Notes: generated by a model from the sequence alone, not told the origin. 64,000 nucleotides of DNA from Lacrimispora xylanisolvens (GCF_002934545.1 NZ_PTJA01000010.1:62001-126000); one strand, 5' to 3'; numbered from the stretch's first letter, positions 7,889 to 17,182 are shown. Numbers and translations: made by a program.

Positions 7889-10063
7889 CTAAAATAAATC
7901 TTTTAAATTCATGACAGCCTTTAAAATAGCAGAATCCGAGACAGGCTTATCAATGTATTCATCTATCATTCTGCGTTTCTTTGCTTCCACAAGCTCTTTT
8001 GTCACACGGTCAGCCATAACAATGCGGAGCACCCCCGGATACGGACCCTGTAAGGACATACAAAAATCCACCCCGCTTTTCCCTCTCACATACTGTTCCG
8101 TCACAACGGCAGCCACTTCCTGTTCCTTTAATATTTTTCTTGCCTCTTCAAAATCCATACAGGAAGTTAGAGGAACGTCCAGTCTGCTAAAGCTTTTTTC
8201 CAAAAGACGTAATACTTTTGGATTATCATCTACGATCAAAATACGAAGAACCGGTCCTACATCCACAAGTTTAATTTCCTCTTCCCGCTCCTTCTGCTCA
8301 TTAACCGGAAGGTACATATGAAAGATGCTTCCTTTTCCCAGAGTGCTTTCTGCAAATATATAGCCTTTATGAGAGTGAATAATCTGCTCCACCAGGGAAA
8401 GACCAAGACCTGTCCCTTTTCCATTTTTCTTAGTAGTAAAAAACGGGTCAAATATTTGCTTTAACACCTCATCACTCATTCCCTCCCCATCGTCTTTAAC
8501 ATCAATGCGGATATAATGCTCCCACCCCTCCGGCAGTGTGGAAAGCTTGTGCCGGGACAGATCCTCCCGATCCACCGTCTTGCAAGAGACACAGATGGTT
8601 CCTTCTCTGTGTCCGATGGCATGAATGGCGTTAACACAGATGTTTAATATCACCTGATTCATCTGTGTTTCATTGCCCAGGAAGCACTCTTCCTGCAGGG
8701 TAAATGATTCCTTAAGACGTATATTGGGAGGGCAGACAGAACTAACCATCTTAATTGCCCGTTTTAACACTTTTTCACCCTGAAGATTTTTAAAAGCCGT
8801 CTCCATATTTTTTCTGCTTAAGCATGAGATCTGCTGGATAATTTCCTTTGCTTTTGTGGAAGCCTCATAGATTTCCGTGGCATTGTCATGATTCTCCGAT
8901 TGCTCAGGCAGGTCCAGCATCAGAAGCTCTGCGTAACCCATAATAGGAGTCAGAAGATTGTTAAATTCATGGGCAATTCCCCCTGTCATGGTCCCCATAA
9001 TCTGAAGCCTCTGTTGATGTGCAATGGTTTCCTCACTCTGATGAATCTCTTCCAGTATTTTATTGAGTTCCAAAAGGTATGTAATCTGTTCCGTATCCTT
9101 TCGTTTTTGGACCCTTAAATCTCCGATATAAATCACCAGACCCAGAACAATTGCCATTGCACAGAAAAATACAAGTCCCAGCTTAAAAAAACCGGCTGCT
9201 ACAGGGATATAGATATCATTGTAATCTATAACCGCACTGATGACCAGGAAACCATCTCCGATCTGTACCGGTGAATAGGCGCTGATCTTTTTTACTTCCG
9301 GTACACCCGGATCAACCCACCAGTAAGAAAAATACTCCGAAACGCCTTCCTCTCCCCGGTTTTGTTTGTCGATCATTTGCTTTAAGCTGGTTAAATCTAC
9401 GCCTGGGAACATCTCTTTTCTTCCTGATATTACATTAATTCCCCACTGCTGCTCCTGGGGATGAGCCAGTATAATGCCGGTAGAATCTTTTATGACAACA
9501 TATCCATTTGTGCCAAGACGAATTTTAGATACCAGTGATTTATAGTAGTTCCGCTCATTAATTACTATGGAGATAGAACCCACATCAGGTATGTCCCTCT
9601 TTAACACCAGATACAGGTCTCCATTTTCCAGCTTACACTGAAGAAACTGTTCCCAGCGGCTGATTGGAGTAACTGAATATGTTTTCACCACACCATAGCC
9701 CTTCATGCTTTTTATCATATCCCCACGTTTGTCTTCCACAATCACATCATAGACAAACCGTCTGTGATTGGATACGTAATCCCCAATCATACTCCAGTCC
9801 CGGTTTCCGGTCTTTCTATAATTCTCTTCCTCTGTATCATAAATTGTATTTAAATCTTCCTGATAACCTTCAATAAAAACCTTTAAGTTTTCCCCCATAC
9901 TCTGGGTTGTTAGAAGCATCTGCTTTTTCTGATTGTTAATGATGGCATCCTTATAATCATTCCAGATACCATATGTGAGAAAGCAGAAAATAATCAGTAT
10001 TGCCGCCATTGCGCAGCAGATAACTATCCCGGTATACTTCCTCTTTCCTTTTATATTATTCAT
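7889..10063 (-). CDS. Hybrid sensor histidine kinase with dCache-like sensor and degenerate receiver
   Basis: A protein of 724 residues. The order is TM helix (about 12-34), extracellular dCache-like sensor (about 40-300), second TM (FFKLGLVFFCAMAIVLGLVI), H-box GGIAHEFNNLLTPIMGYAEL, ATPase domain (N box about 480, DDGEGMSDEV, TTKKNGKGTGLGLSL), then a C-terminal receiver from about 610. In the receiver the acidic pair IVDDNP and the DKPV lysine are kept, but the phospho-acceptor position reads VVTEQYV, with Glu instead of Asp, so it may not be phosphorylated. The start at 10063 follows AAAGG; an ATG 30 bp upstream lacks a ribosome site. It is divergent from the response regulator at 10174, its probable partner. 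Citrate sensing is inferred from the neighbours. Confidence 0.85.
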   Translation of the reverse strand: MNNIKGKRKYTGIVICCAMAAILIIFCFLTYGIWNDYKDAIINNQKKQMLLTTQSMGENLKVFIEGYQEDLNTIYDTEEENYRKTGNRDWSMIGDYVSNHRRFVYDVIVEDKRGDMIKSMKGYGVVKTYSVTPISRWEQFLQCKLENGDLYLVLKRDIPDVGSISIVINERNYYKSLVSKIRLGTNGYVVIKDSTGIILAHPQEQQWGINVISGRKEMFPGVDLTSLKQMIDKQNRGEEGVSEYFSYWWVDPGVPEVKKISAYSPVQIGDGFLVISAVIDYNDIYIPVAAGFFKLGLVFFCAMAIVLGLVIYIGDLRVQKRKDTEQITYLLELNKILEEIHQSEETIAHQQRLQIMGTMTGGIAHEFNNLLTPIMGYAELLMLDLPEQSENHDNATEIYEASTKAKEIIQQISCLSRKNMETAFKNLQGEKVLKRAIKMVSSVCPPNIRLKESFTLQEECFLGNETQMNQVILNICVNAIHAIGHREGTICVSCKTVDREDLSRHKLSTLPEGWEHYIRIDVKDDGEGMSDEVLKQIFDPFFTTKKNGKGTGLGLSLVEQIIHSHKGYIFAESTLGKGSIFHMYLPVNEQKEREEEIKLVDVGPVLRILIVDDNPKVLRLLEKSFSRLDVPLTSCMDFEEARKILKEQEVAAVVTEQYVRGKSGVDFCMSLQGPYPGVLRIVMADRVTKELVEAKKRRMIDEYIDKPVSDSAILKAVMNLKDLF

Positions 10064-10173
10064 GATTCTGCCTTTCGTCTGCCTCTTCCTCATTGACTTG
10101 TTCTGTTATTAATATTATAATAAATTATAACATATTTCGATAAGATTCTACATGATTTTCACTGGGGGAAACT

Positions 10174-10860
10174 ATGTCTGATAAAGTATTAATCGTAGAT
10201 GATGATCCGGCTGTTTTAAAATTGCTGGAAAAAGTCATGCACAGCAATGATTTGGAAACTACTGTGGCAGACAGCGGTCTCGCTGCTCTTAACTGCATAA
10301 AAAATCATACATATGATATGATTCTTATGGATGTCATGCTGGGAGATATGGAAGGCTTTGAAGTCATTAAAAAGCTGCGTGGCCAGGGAATACAGACTCC
10401 CGTTATGATTGTCAGCGGGCGAAACGAGGACTACGATTCCTTGTATGGACTGTCGTTAGGCGCCGATGATTATATTACAAAGCCATTTCGCCCTCTTGTG
10501 CTGGGTGCCAAGGTGAAGGCGCTCATAAGGCGTTATAAAAACCAGGTACTGGATAGTTCCGATATTCTGGAATGCGGCCCCTTTTCCTACAACACTTCCA
10601 CCATGCGTTTTTATAACAAAGGGGAAGAGATCGTTCTCTCTTCCAAGGAAAGCAGCCTGATGCTGTTGTTTTTAAAGCATCCAGGACAGGTTTACACAAA
10701 AGAGATGATTTATGAGCACGTATGGGGAAACAGTGTGGCAGTTGATGATAACGCCATTATGGTTTATATCAACCGTCTCCGCGGTAAAATCGAAGAGGAC
10801 CGGCAAAAGCCGGCCCATATTGTAACTGTCAGAGGTCTGGGATACCGGTTTATCCCTTAG
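10174..10860 (+). CDS. OmpR/PhoB-family response regulator
   Basis: A protein of 228 residues: receiver (1-120) with IVDDDPA, phospho-acceptor Asp in MILMDVMLGDM, and TKPF lysine; then an effector wing-helix domain (about 130-228) ending VTVRGLGYRFIP. GGGGGA precedes the ATG. It pairs head-to-head with the histidine kinase and faces the citrate lyase operon, whose last gene it overlaps by 11 bp at the 3' end. Control of citrate transport and lyase genes is a reasonable inference. Most clostridial citrate systems use CitB-type regulators, so the OmpR type is a variation. Confidence 0.88.
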   Translation: MSDKVLIVDDDPAVLKLLEKVMHSNDLETTVADSGLAALNCIKNHTYDMILMDVMLGDMEGFEVIKKLRGQGIQTPVMIVSGRNEDYDSLYGLSLGADDYITKPFRPLVLGAKVKALIRRYKNQVLDSSDILECGPFSYNTSTMRFYNKGEEIVLSSKESSLMLLFLKHPGQVYTKEMIYEHVWGNSVAVDDNAIMVYINRLRGKIEEDRQKPAHIVTVRGLGYRFIP

Positions 10861-10877
10861 GCCTCTGGTCTTTTTTT
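10830..10877 (+). terminator. Intrinsic terminator embedded in the 3' coding end of the response regulator
   Basis: CAGAGG...GGGATA (10830-10844) pairs with TATCCC...CCTCTG (10851-10867) over a 6-base loop, followed by GTC and seven T residues. The stem contains the regulator's last codons and stop, and also the last codons of convergent citC on the other strand. Confidence 0.65.
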
Positions 10878-11875
10878 ATTTCCAGATATCTAAGAGTAGT
10901 ATCAGGTACCACTTCCTTAATGTGCTGAAAGTCTCCCTTCTCATACCAGGCTCTCACCATGGAGGCACTGACAGGAGTTCCTTTCGACTGTTTTCTTTCA
11001 AATTCAATTACCTCAATCCCATATTGAGGCAGAATCTCTTTCATCTGCTCATTGTACTGCCTTGTTATGGCACAGTTTGGCTCAGTCCCTGCAAAACGTC
11101 TGGTGATCCTAAGTTCCGGAGCGATTCGGCGTGCAAATAACGTCAGATCCAAAAGGCAGTTGGCCTTTTGAGCCTGGGCTTTCTCCTTAATAAAATAGGT
11201 AGGAAAAGTAGCTGCCGAAATCACAAAATCCGAGGACCGGTGAACAATCACTTTTGATAAATCACTGACCCCTTCCTTTACTAACTGATAACGGTCTTCC
11301 GCATGAAAAAAACTCCTGTCATCCGATAAAACAAGTACATGAAGATAGTCACAATTAAGAAGTGCCTGTTCCACCAGATAACGGTGTCCATTGGTAAATG
11401 GATTGCAGTTTACCACCATGCAGCCGATTACGGGACCGGATTCCAGGGCTTCTTTGGGAGATTCCTCTTTTAAGCGGTGTATAAACTGATCAAAACCCTC
11501 TTTTCGGTTTTCCATAAAAAGAATTTCATTGGTTTTCAATACACCATAGAATCCCAGATTTTCAAACATCTCCTGGTTTTCCGGTTTTGTGTAAAGAAGG
11601 ATATGGGATCTCCCCTTTTCAAATTCATACTGAACCAGTGCAGATACAATGGTTGCCGCCAGTCCGAATCCCCTGGCTTCCTGATCCACCGCAATACATT
11701 TCAGCACATTGTCATGAGCGGATCCGGTTGCCGCGATTTTGTAATTCTCATCTAAAAGACAGATGGAATACTCAATCCCTTCATCGTAATCCAATTGATT
11801 TAAGGTAAGAAACGCCTTCAGCCGTTCCAGCTCTTTCCCCCGGAAAGGTCTCCCTTCCAGTCTCATGAATTCCAT
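10850..11875 (-). CDS. citC: [Citrate (pro-3S)-lyase] ligase
   Basis: A protein of 341 residues that activates citrate lyase by acetylating the thiol of the acyl-carrier prosthetic group with acetate and ATP. It has an N-terminal GNAT-like domain (about 20-110, VDQEARGFGLAATIV) and a C-terminal nucleotidyltransferase-fold domain with the NPFTNGHRYLVE signature and SAATFPTYF. The length fits the family. GGGGAGGAG lies just before the ATG at 11875, within the 3' end of citG; the two genes overlap by 95 bp. It is the last gene of citD-E-F-G-C. Confidence 0.92.
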   Translation of the reverse strand: MEFMRLEGRPFRGKELERLKAFLTLNQLDYDEGIEYSICLLDENYKIAATGSAHDNVLKCIAVDQEARGFGLAATIVSALVQYEFEKGRSHILLYTKPENQEMFENLGFYGVLKTNEILFMENRKEGFDQFIHRLKEESPKEALESGPVIGCMVVNCNPFTNGHRYLVEQALLNCDYLHVLVLSDDRSFFHAEDRYQLVKEGVSDLSKVIVHRSSDFVISAATFPTYFIKEKAQAQKANCLLDLTLFARRIAPELRITRRFAGTEPNCAITRQYNEQMKEILPQYGIEVIEFERKQSKGTPVSASMVRAWYEKGDFQHIKEVVPDTTLRYLEIKKDQRPKG

Positions 11876-12767
11876 AGGCTCCTCCCCACTTACCAGTTAA
11901 CTGTGTGAGAAATATGGTGACAGCAAGAAGATCTGCACTTCCTCCTGCACTGATATTCTTTTTCACAAACCACTGATCCATTTCTTTTAATAGAGAAAGA
12001 CTCTCTTTCCTGTAGGCGCCCCCGTCCTCAATAAACCTGGAAGCGATGTCCTTCACCTGCTTTAGAACCGCGGGATTATGCCTGGAAAGAATATTTGAAT
12101 CATCCACCTGGCTCATAAGATGAAACAGGGTCTCCAGCTTAATACGGTTCCATTCCTGTCCTTTATAAAGCCCCATCGTCATCACAGGCAGTGAAATATG
12201 AAATACAGAGGAATAGCCACTGATGGCCTCCCCCCTGGCACCGGTCAGACCGTATTTCTGAAGGTTTTTTTCACCTTTCGAAACAAAGTGATCCATGCTT
12301 TTTACTTCTTTCACCAGAACATCTCTTACCATTGCCTGTTCCATCTCTATCAGCTGTTCTAACGTAATTTTTCCAAAAGTGCGGTGGCAGGCTCCTGCTG
12401 CCCCGCATAAAATCCCAAGATGAAAGACCAGCCCCTTGTGTGTATTCACTCCGCCAGTCGCCTGATACATGGCTCGTTCTGCCAGAATACCGATTCTGCG
12501 AATGGTTTCAAATAACACAGGAGGCGCTTCCCACAACCTCTCCCCCTCAAGAGCCATTGTGACAAAATAAGGCTTCAGGGCCTTGGCACTCCGTTCAAAA
12601 GAGACCACATTCATATCAGTATGGGCCCCATTGGAATAAGGATCCACTAACCCTGGTTTTGGCAGCGTATAAACCTCTTCCAGCAGCGCACCGTATGCCA
12701 GTTTTCCAATCCGATATGCAGCTTCTTCCTCCTTTAAAGGAACCTTCACACAAGACCCGCTTTGCAT
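11781..12767 (-). CDS. citG: Triphosphoribosyl-dephospho-CoA synthase
   Basis: A protein of 328 residues that makes the precursor of the citrate lyase prosthetic group from ATP and dephospho-CoA. Family patterns are clear: TLPKPGLVDPYSNGAHTDM near residue 35, GGVNTHKGLVFHLGIL near 105, and SVFHISLPVM. Conservation seems to end around LTGKW; the last 31 residues are read through the citC start region, giving an unusually long 95-bp overlap. AGGAGA precedes the ATG, 4 bp after the citF stop. No citX domain is fused to it; CitX is encoded separately at 21477. Confidence 0.92.
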   Translation of the reverse strand: MQSGSCVKVPLKEEEAAYRIGKLAYGALLEEVYTLPKPGLVDPYSNGAHTDMNVVSFERSAKALKPYFVTMALEGERLWEAPPVLFETIRRIGILAERAMYQATGGVNTHKGLVFHLGILCGAAGACHRTFGKITLEQLIEMEQAMVRDVLVKEVKSMDHFVSKGEKNLQKYGLTGARGEAISGYSSVFHISLPVMTMGLYKGQEWNRIKLETLFHLMSQVDDSNILSRHNPAVLKQVKDIASRFIEDGGAYRKESLSLLKEMDQWFVKKNISAGGSADLLAVTIFLTQLTGKWGGAYGIHETGRETFPGERAGTAEGVSYLKSIGLR

Positions 12768-12770
12768 TGT

Positions 12771-14333
12771 CTATTCTCCTGAAAATTCAAATTTTTTAAT
12801 CTTACGGACAACATCCATGACAGTACCATCGCGTCCTTCAATGATACCCACTACTTTATCATCAAATTGCACCCGTTCCGGCTCTCCCACAATGGAGTAA
12901 GCAATATCCCGCAGTTCCTCAATGGTTTTAAACGGAAGATCCACATTCTTCATGGCATCAATTAAATCCTGTCTTCTGGGATTAACTGCTATACCGTAAT
13001 CGGTTATTACCACGTCAATGGATTCCCCCGGAGTGGTAACTGTTGTCACATCGGTACAGATGGCCGGAATTCTTCCCTGTAAAAGAGGTGCGATCACGAT
13101 GGTGCATTTCGCACCGGCTGCCGTATCCGGATGCCCTCCCTGGGCGCCGGTAATAATGCCGTCTGAGCCCACCACAACGTTACAGTTAAAATTCACATCT
13201 ACTTCAAGCGCAGCCAGAATTACGAAATCCAGCTTATTAACCACCGCTCCTTTATTAAACGGATCGGCATATTCACCAGCACTAATGCGGAAATGTCTGG
13301 GATTAATTACAGACTCCACTGCATTTAAGTCAAAATCCTGGGTATCAAGCAGTGCATCTACCTGATTGTTTTCCAAAAGATCGCACATGGGTTTTGTTAA
13401 ACCTCCCACGCCGAACTTCATTCGTATGTTTCTCTCTTTCATAATTTTAGAAAGAGAGATGGTTGAAGCAATGGAAGCACCGCCCACACCCGTCTGATAG
13501 GAAAATCCATCTTTGAAATATGGTGTATTTACTACAAACTGAGTGCAATAATCAGCCATCATCAGCTTTCTCATATCTGTGGTAGGCTTCGCCGCTCCTG
13601 TTGCGATTTTATCGGGATTTCCAATCTCATCAACCACAACCACGTAATCAACCTTTGTCATGGAAATATGGGCAGGAAAGTTTGGAAATGGAACCAGGCA
13701 GTCCGTAATGGCAACCACTTTATCCGCATAATCCGCATCAACCATAGAGTAAGAAAGCACACCGCAGTCAGACTTTCCGCCGATTCCACGGCAGTTGCCG
13801 TAATCATCACAGGTAGGAGATCCAATAAATGCAATATCAATTCTCACTTCTCCAGTCTCTATGGCACGGACTCTGCCGCCGTGGGAACGCATAACAGCCA
13901 GTCCTTTCAGTTTTCCTTCTGAAATGGCTCGACCGATTTTTCCTCTGACACCGGAGGACTGAATGTTTGTAATCGTTCCGTCTTCAATAAATTCCACCAG
14001 CTTATCATGTGCTTTTCCCAGGGAGCTTGCGCAAATGGTAATATCCTTAATTCCCATGTTGTGGATCTCTTCCATCACCATGTTAACGACATAATCTCCA
14101 TCCCGGAAATGATGGTGAAAGCCCAGCGTCATCCCATCCTGAATCCCGCATTTTACCAAAACTTCATGAATGTTCTCTACCAGCTTACTTCCTTCTGAAT
14201 TAATGACACATCTGGTAGAAGGACCGTCTTTTTTATATTCGTAACCATCAAAATAATGATTTCCTTTAAATGGTTCTTTTCCTGTTATTTTTAAGATTTC
14301 TTCCGGAATCTCTCTTCCTACTGCATTGATCAT
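12771..14333 (-). CDS. citF: Citrate lyase alpha subunit (citrate CoA-transferase)
   Basis: A protein of 520 residues. It swaps acetyl for citrate on the acyl carrier protein CitD, the first half-reaction of citrate cleavage to oxaloacetate and acetate. CoA-transferase-type motifs include TLGFHHHFRDGDYVV, GSPTCDDYGNCRG, GVGGASIASTIS and GSDGIITGAQGGHPD. The ATG at 14333 sits after AAAGGAG and 1 bp beyond the citE stop; an upstream in-frame start at 14414 would overlap citE and lacks a site. The length matches known CitF. Confidence 0.94.
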   Translation of the reverse strand: MINAVGREIPEEILKITGKEPFKGNHYFDGYEYKKDGPSTRCVINSEGSKLVENIHEVLVKCGIQDGMTLGFHHHFRDGDYVVNMVMEEIHNMGIKDITICASSLGKAHDKLVEFIEDGTITNIQSSGVRGKIGRAISEGKLKGLAVMRSHGGRVRAIETGEVRIDIAFIGSPTCDDYGNCRGIGGKSDCGVLSYSMVDADYADKVVAITDCLVPFPNFPAHISMTKVDYVVVVDEIGNPDKIATGAAKPTTDMRKLMMADYCTQFVVNTPYFKDGFSYQTGVGGASIASTISLSKIMKERNIRMKFGVGGLTKPMCDLLENNQVDALLDTQDFDLNAVESVINPRHFRISAGEYADPFNKGAVVNKLDFVILAALEVDVNFNCNVVVGSDGIITGAQGGHPDTAAGAKCTIVIAPLLQGRIPAICTDVTTVTTPGESIDVVITDYGIAVNPRRQDLIDAMKNVDLPFKTIEELRDIAYSIVGEPERVQFDDKVVGIIEGRDGTVMDVVRKIKKFEFSGE

Positions 14334-14334
14334 C

Positions 14335-15237
14335 TTATAAATCTCCTTTATATACGCCGGAAGCCTTTGCCAGTTCAATGGTTCTCCTGGCTCCGTCATA
14401 AAATGCAATATCAATCATCTTTCCATCTACAGTAAATACACCGATTCCCATTTCTTTTTTCTCTTCGATCTCTCTCACCACTTTTTCTGCAAAGATGATA
14501 TCTTTTCCAGAGGGGGTAAAAATATCATGAACAATTGGAATCTGGCGGGGATTAACAATTGACTTTCCGTCAAATCCCATAAGATGAATTGTCTCCACAT
14601 CACGACGGAAGCCTTCCATATCATCAAGGTTTGTATATACGGTGTCAAAGCACTGTACCTTTGCCGCTCTTGCAGCAATGATTAAATTCTGTCTGGCTCC
14701 CATGAGCTCAATACCTGTACCTGTAATGCGGGTCTGCAGATCTTTGGTATAATCTCCTCCTGACAGAGCAATTCCAAAGAGACGGTCTGATGCTTCACAG
14801 ATATCCAGAGCCTTCATAACACCTCTTGCCGATTCTATTGCCGCCATGATAAGGATCATACCTTCCGGCATTCCAAAATCCTTCTCTGCCTTTAAAATCT
14901 CCTCTTCCACTCTGTGAACATCTTTGGGACATTCCACTTTTGGAATACGGATGGCATCACATCCCCCAGCTACTGCGCAGCGGATGTCCTCCTGCCAGTA
15001 CGGTGTATCAAGCCCGTTAATTCTTACCACCCGTTCACACCCTCTGTAATCAATCTCTTTAAGGGCATGATACAGAGAAAATCTGGCAGCGTCCTTTTGG
15101 TTTTCTGCAACTGCATCCTCTAAATCAAGGATGATGCTGTCCGGTCTATAAATATAGGGATCCTTAATCAGTCCCGGTTTCTGGGCATTTAAAAACATCA
15201 TGGTTCTTCTGAGCCGCTTCTTCACTAAATTGATCAT
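14335..15237 (-). CDS. citE: Citrate lyase beta subunit (citryl-ACP lyase)
   Basis: A protein of 300 residues of the HpcH/HpaI aldolase family. It cleaves citryl-ACP to oxaloacetate and acetyl-ACP. Visible motifs: RRTMMFLNAQKPG, DSIILDLEDAVAENQK (metal-binding Asp/Glu), RINGLDTPYW, IAAIE-type MAAIESARGVM, and GKSIVNPRQIPI. The ATG at 15237 overlaps the citD stop (ATGA), showing translational coupling; GGAGG lies about 10 bp upstream. Confidence 0.94.
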   Translation of the reverse strand: MINLVKKRLRRTMMFLNAQKPGLIKDPYIYRPDSIILDLEDAVAENQKDAARFSLYHALKEIDYRGCERVVRINGLDTPYWQEDIRCAVAGGCDAIRIPKVECPKDVHRVEEEILKAEKDFGMPEGMILIMAAIESARGVMKALDICEASDRLFGIALSGGDYTKDLQTRITGTGIELMGARQNLIIAARAAKVQCFDTVYTNLDDMEGFRRDVETIHLMGFDGKSIVNPRQIPIVHDIFTPSGKDIIFAEKVVREIEEKKEMGIGVFTVDGKMIDIAFYDGARRTIELAKASGVYKGDL

Positions 15238-15533
15238 TCGAAAGCACCTCCCCATAAAGCATTGACAAAGTGATTCACAGAGCGGGAAACTGCCGCTTCT
15301 ACCCTGGCTTTGATGGTGCAGTCCAGAGCCCCCTTGTCAACCATGGAAATTTTTATATTATCCACTCCCAGGTGACTCAGAGTTTCAAATACCACTTTTC
15401 TGATTTGGTTGCCATACTGATTGATCACTGCACTTTCCAGTGTAAAATCGATTCTGCCGTCTCCTGGTTCAACAGTTACCTGACAGTCACTGGATTCCAG
15501 CGTTCCGGCCATAGCCGGTCTTTCTATCTCCAT
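15234..15533 (-). CDS. citD: Citrate lyase gamma subunit (acyl carrier protein)
   Basis: A protein of 99 residues that carries the phosphoribosyl-dephospho-CoA arm shuttling acyl groups between CitF and CitE. The serine of AGTLESSDCQV (residues 10-20) is the expected attachment site, which CitX loads with the CitG product. It is the first gene of the operon, with GGGAGGC before the ATG. Length and C-terminal part (GALDCTIKARVEAAV) are typical of the family. Confidence 0.92.
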   Translation of the reverse strand: MEIERPAMAGTLESSDCQVTVEPGDGRIDFTLESAVINQYGNQIRKVVFETLSHLGVDNIKISMVDKGALDCTIKARVEAAVSRSVNHFVNALWGGAFE

Positions 15534-15622
15534 TTTGTTTAAAGCCTCCCTTTAATTTTCTATAATTTCAGTTTACATGGGGAATCTTAACTCTGGAAAA
15601 AATGTACCTTAAAAAATGTTAA

Positions 15623-15660
15623 GAAAGGGAGCCTGCATTTTTCGTGCAGTGCTCCCTTTC
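15623..15660 (-). terminator. Stem-loop between the redox operon and the citrate lyase operon
   Basis: GAAAGGGAGCCTGCA (15623-15637) pairs with TGCAGTGCTCCCTTTC (15645-15660), with one bulged base. It lies just after the stop of the FAD reductase gene. On the minus strand it is followed by TTAACATTTTTT, an imperfect T tract, so it probably separates the two minus-strand units. Confidence 0.6.
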
Positions 15661-15673
15661 CTCACAGACTAAA

Positions 15674-17128
15674 TTATTCTGAAAAATGTTCCTTTATAAA
15701 CTGAATCGCGTTCTCTCCCGCCATTCTTCCGGAATTGACGGCAAATCCAAGAGTATTTCCCGGAAGAACGAATACATAATCCGGGTTGCATATGGAATTG
15801 GCATCCGTTCCAGCCGCATAAAGTCCTGGTATCACATGATTATCTTTATCCAGCACTTCCGTTTTATAATTAATCCGTATTCCTCCAAGGCTTCCATATG
15901 CACTGGGTGCAAACTTGAGTGCATAGTATTTTGGTCCATTGATTGGTTTTAAGTATTTAGGATTTTTGTTAAACATGGTGTCTCTGAACTTACAACATTC
16001 ATTATAATCAGCAATGGTTTTCTCAAGCCCCTCCTTGTCAATTCCAGTTTTAGCTGCCAGTTCCTCAATGGAATCGGCTATGAAAAGGACATCATTTCCA
16101 TTTTTAATCAGCTCCTGCATTTCCTGTTTAAAATCATCCATGCTGATATTGGAGGTGACCACATTGATCAGATCCAGTCCGTTTTTCTCGTACTGATGTA
16201 AAATAGCATCATCTATGATTGAAAATGCCACCCGGTCTCTCTGTCTGGCAATCGCATTTACGGAGAAAACAGGATTTTCCACCACTGCTTCATCATAGAA
16301 CCGTTCACCGTCCAGGTTTACAAAGAGGTTGGGCTGACGGAACGGTAATTCGACAGGAGCATAGCCGCCTGTATTTGGTGCAAAAAACACTAATTCCATA
16401 TCCATGCGGTCGCTGGCAGCGCCTGCGTCCCATGCCATACTGATTCCATCTCCTGTAAGTCCCGGTATTCTGTAGGAGAAAAGATCCTTTCCCCATTCAT
16501 AATCGGTGTATTTATTGATGAACTCAGGGCTGTCCCCAAATCCTCCGGTCGCAATAATTACTGCCGATCCATAGGCACTTATTTCTCCTTCTCCGTCCTT
16601 TGCAACCACACCGATCACTTCACCATCTTCCTTCAAAATACGCTGTATTGGGGAATCCAGACAGATTTTTACGCCCAGCTCCTCTGCTCTGTCCGTCATT
16701 GCCTTAATCATGGTTGCCGCTGCTCTCAGCCCCGGAGCACCGGTTTTCGGCTGAACAATATGCCAGGTTGCTTCTGAGCCAGGAAAATACTTAGATGGCA
16801 GAGCAAATTTTACCCCCATATCCTGAAGCCAGGCAATCGTGCTTGCAGATTTATCGATATAGCCCTTTACCAGCCTTGCATCGGAACGCCAGTGGGTATA
16901 ATCCATAAATTTCTGGAATGCACTTTCTCTGGTGCAGTCAATCAGTCTGTCCTTCTGCAACTTTGTCTCCACTCCCAGAAGACCCATTGCCATGTTTGCA
17001 CAGCCACCTGTTGTATTAGCCTTTTCAAATACAAGTACCTCTGCTCCCTGCTCTGCAGCTGCGATTGCAGCTGCAAGTCCTGCTGCTCCTCCGCCTACAA
17101 CGATTACATCCGCTTCCATCTCTCTCAT
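15674..17128 (-). CDS. Fumarate-reductase-like FAD-dependent reductase, substrate unknown
   Basis: A soluble protein of 484 residues of the FAD_binding_2 / flavocytochrome-c flavoprotein family. Seen are the Rossmann start DVIVVGGGAAGLAAAIAA, FEKANTTGGCANMA, ATGGFGDSPE, LTGDGISMAWDAGA, FVNLDGERFYDE, and the C-terminal GLYAAGTDAN and LGFAVNSGRMAGE. Where true fumarate reductases have an HPT segment, an HTMGG histidine and a GNR arginine, this protein reads FAPNTG, AYGSLGG and PGNTLG, so fumarate is doubtful. The start at 17128 follows GGAGG. It is the last gene of the operon with the NuoF-like and fused iron-sulfur flavoproteins, which probably supply its electrons. Confidence 0.8.
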   Translation of the reverse strand: MREMEADVIVVGGGAAGLAAAIAAAEQGAEVLVFEKANTTGGCANMAMGLLGVETKLQKDRLIDCTRESAFQKFMDYTHWRSDARLVKGYIDKSASTIAWLQDMGVKFALPSKYFPGSEATWHIVQPKTGAPGLRAAATMIKAMTDRAEELGVKICLDSPIQRILKEDGEVIGVVAKDGEGEISAYGSAVIIATGGFGDSPEFINKYTDYEWGKDLFSYRIPGLTGDGISMAWDAGAASDRMDMELVFFAPNTGGYAPVELPFRQPNLFVNLDGERFYDEAVVENPVFSVNAIARQRDRVAFSIIDDAILHQYEKNGLDLINVVTSNISMDDFKQEMQELIKNGNDVLFIADSIEELAAKTGIDKEGLEKTIADYNECCKFRDTMFNKNPKYLKPINGPKYYALKFAPSAYGSLGGIRINYKTEVLDKDNHVIPGLYAAGTDANSICNPDYVFVLPGNTLGFAVNSGRMAGENAIQFIKEHFSE

Positions 17129-17182
17129 GATTCCAGCCTCCATCTTATTCATTTTATTTATTATAATTTAAATTAAAACGCC

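Noticed and set aside
15534-15622. Sigma-54 promoter before citD
   Set aside because: No TGGCAC-N5-TTGC pattern; AT-rich sequence allows only weak sigma-A matches.
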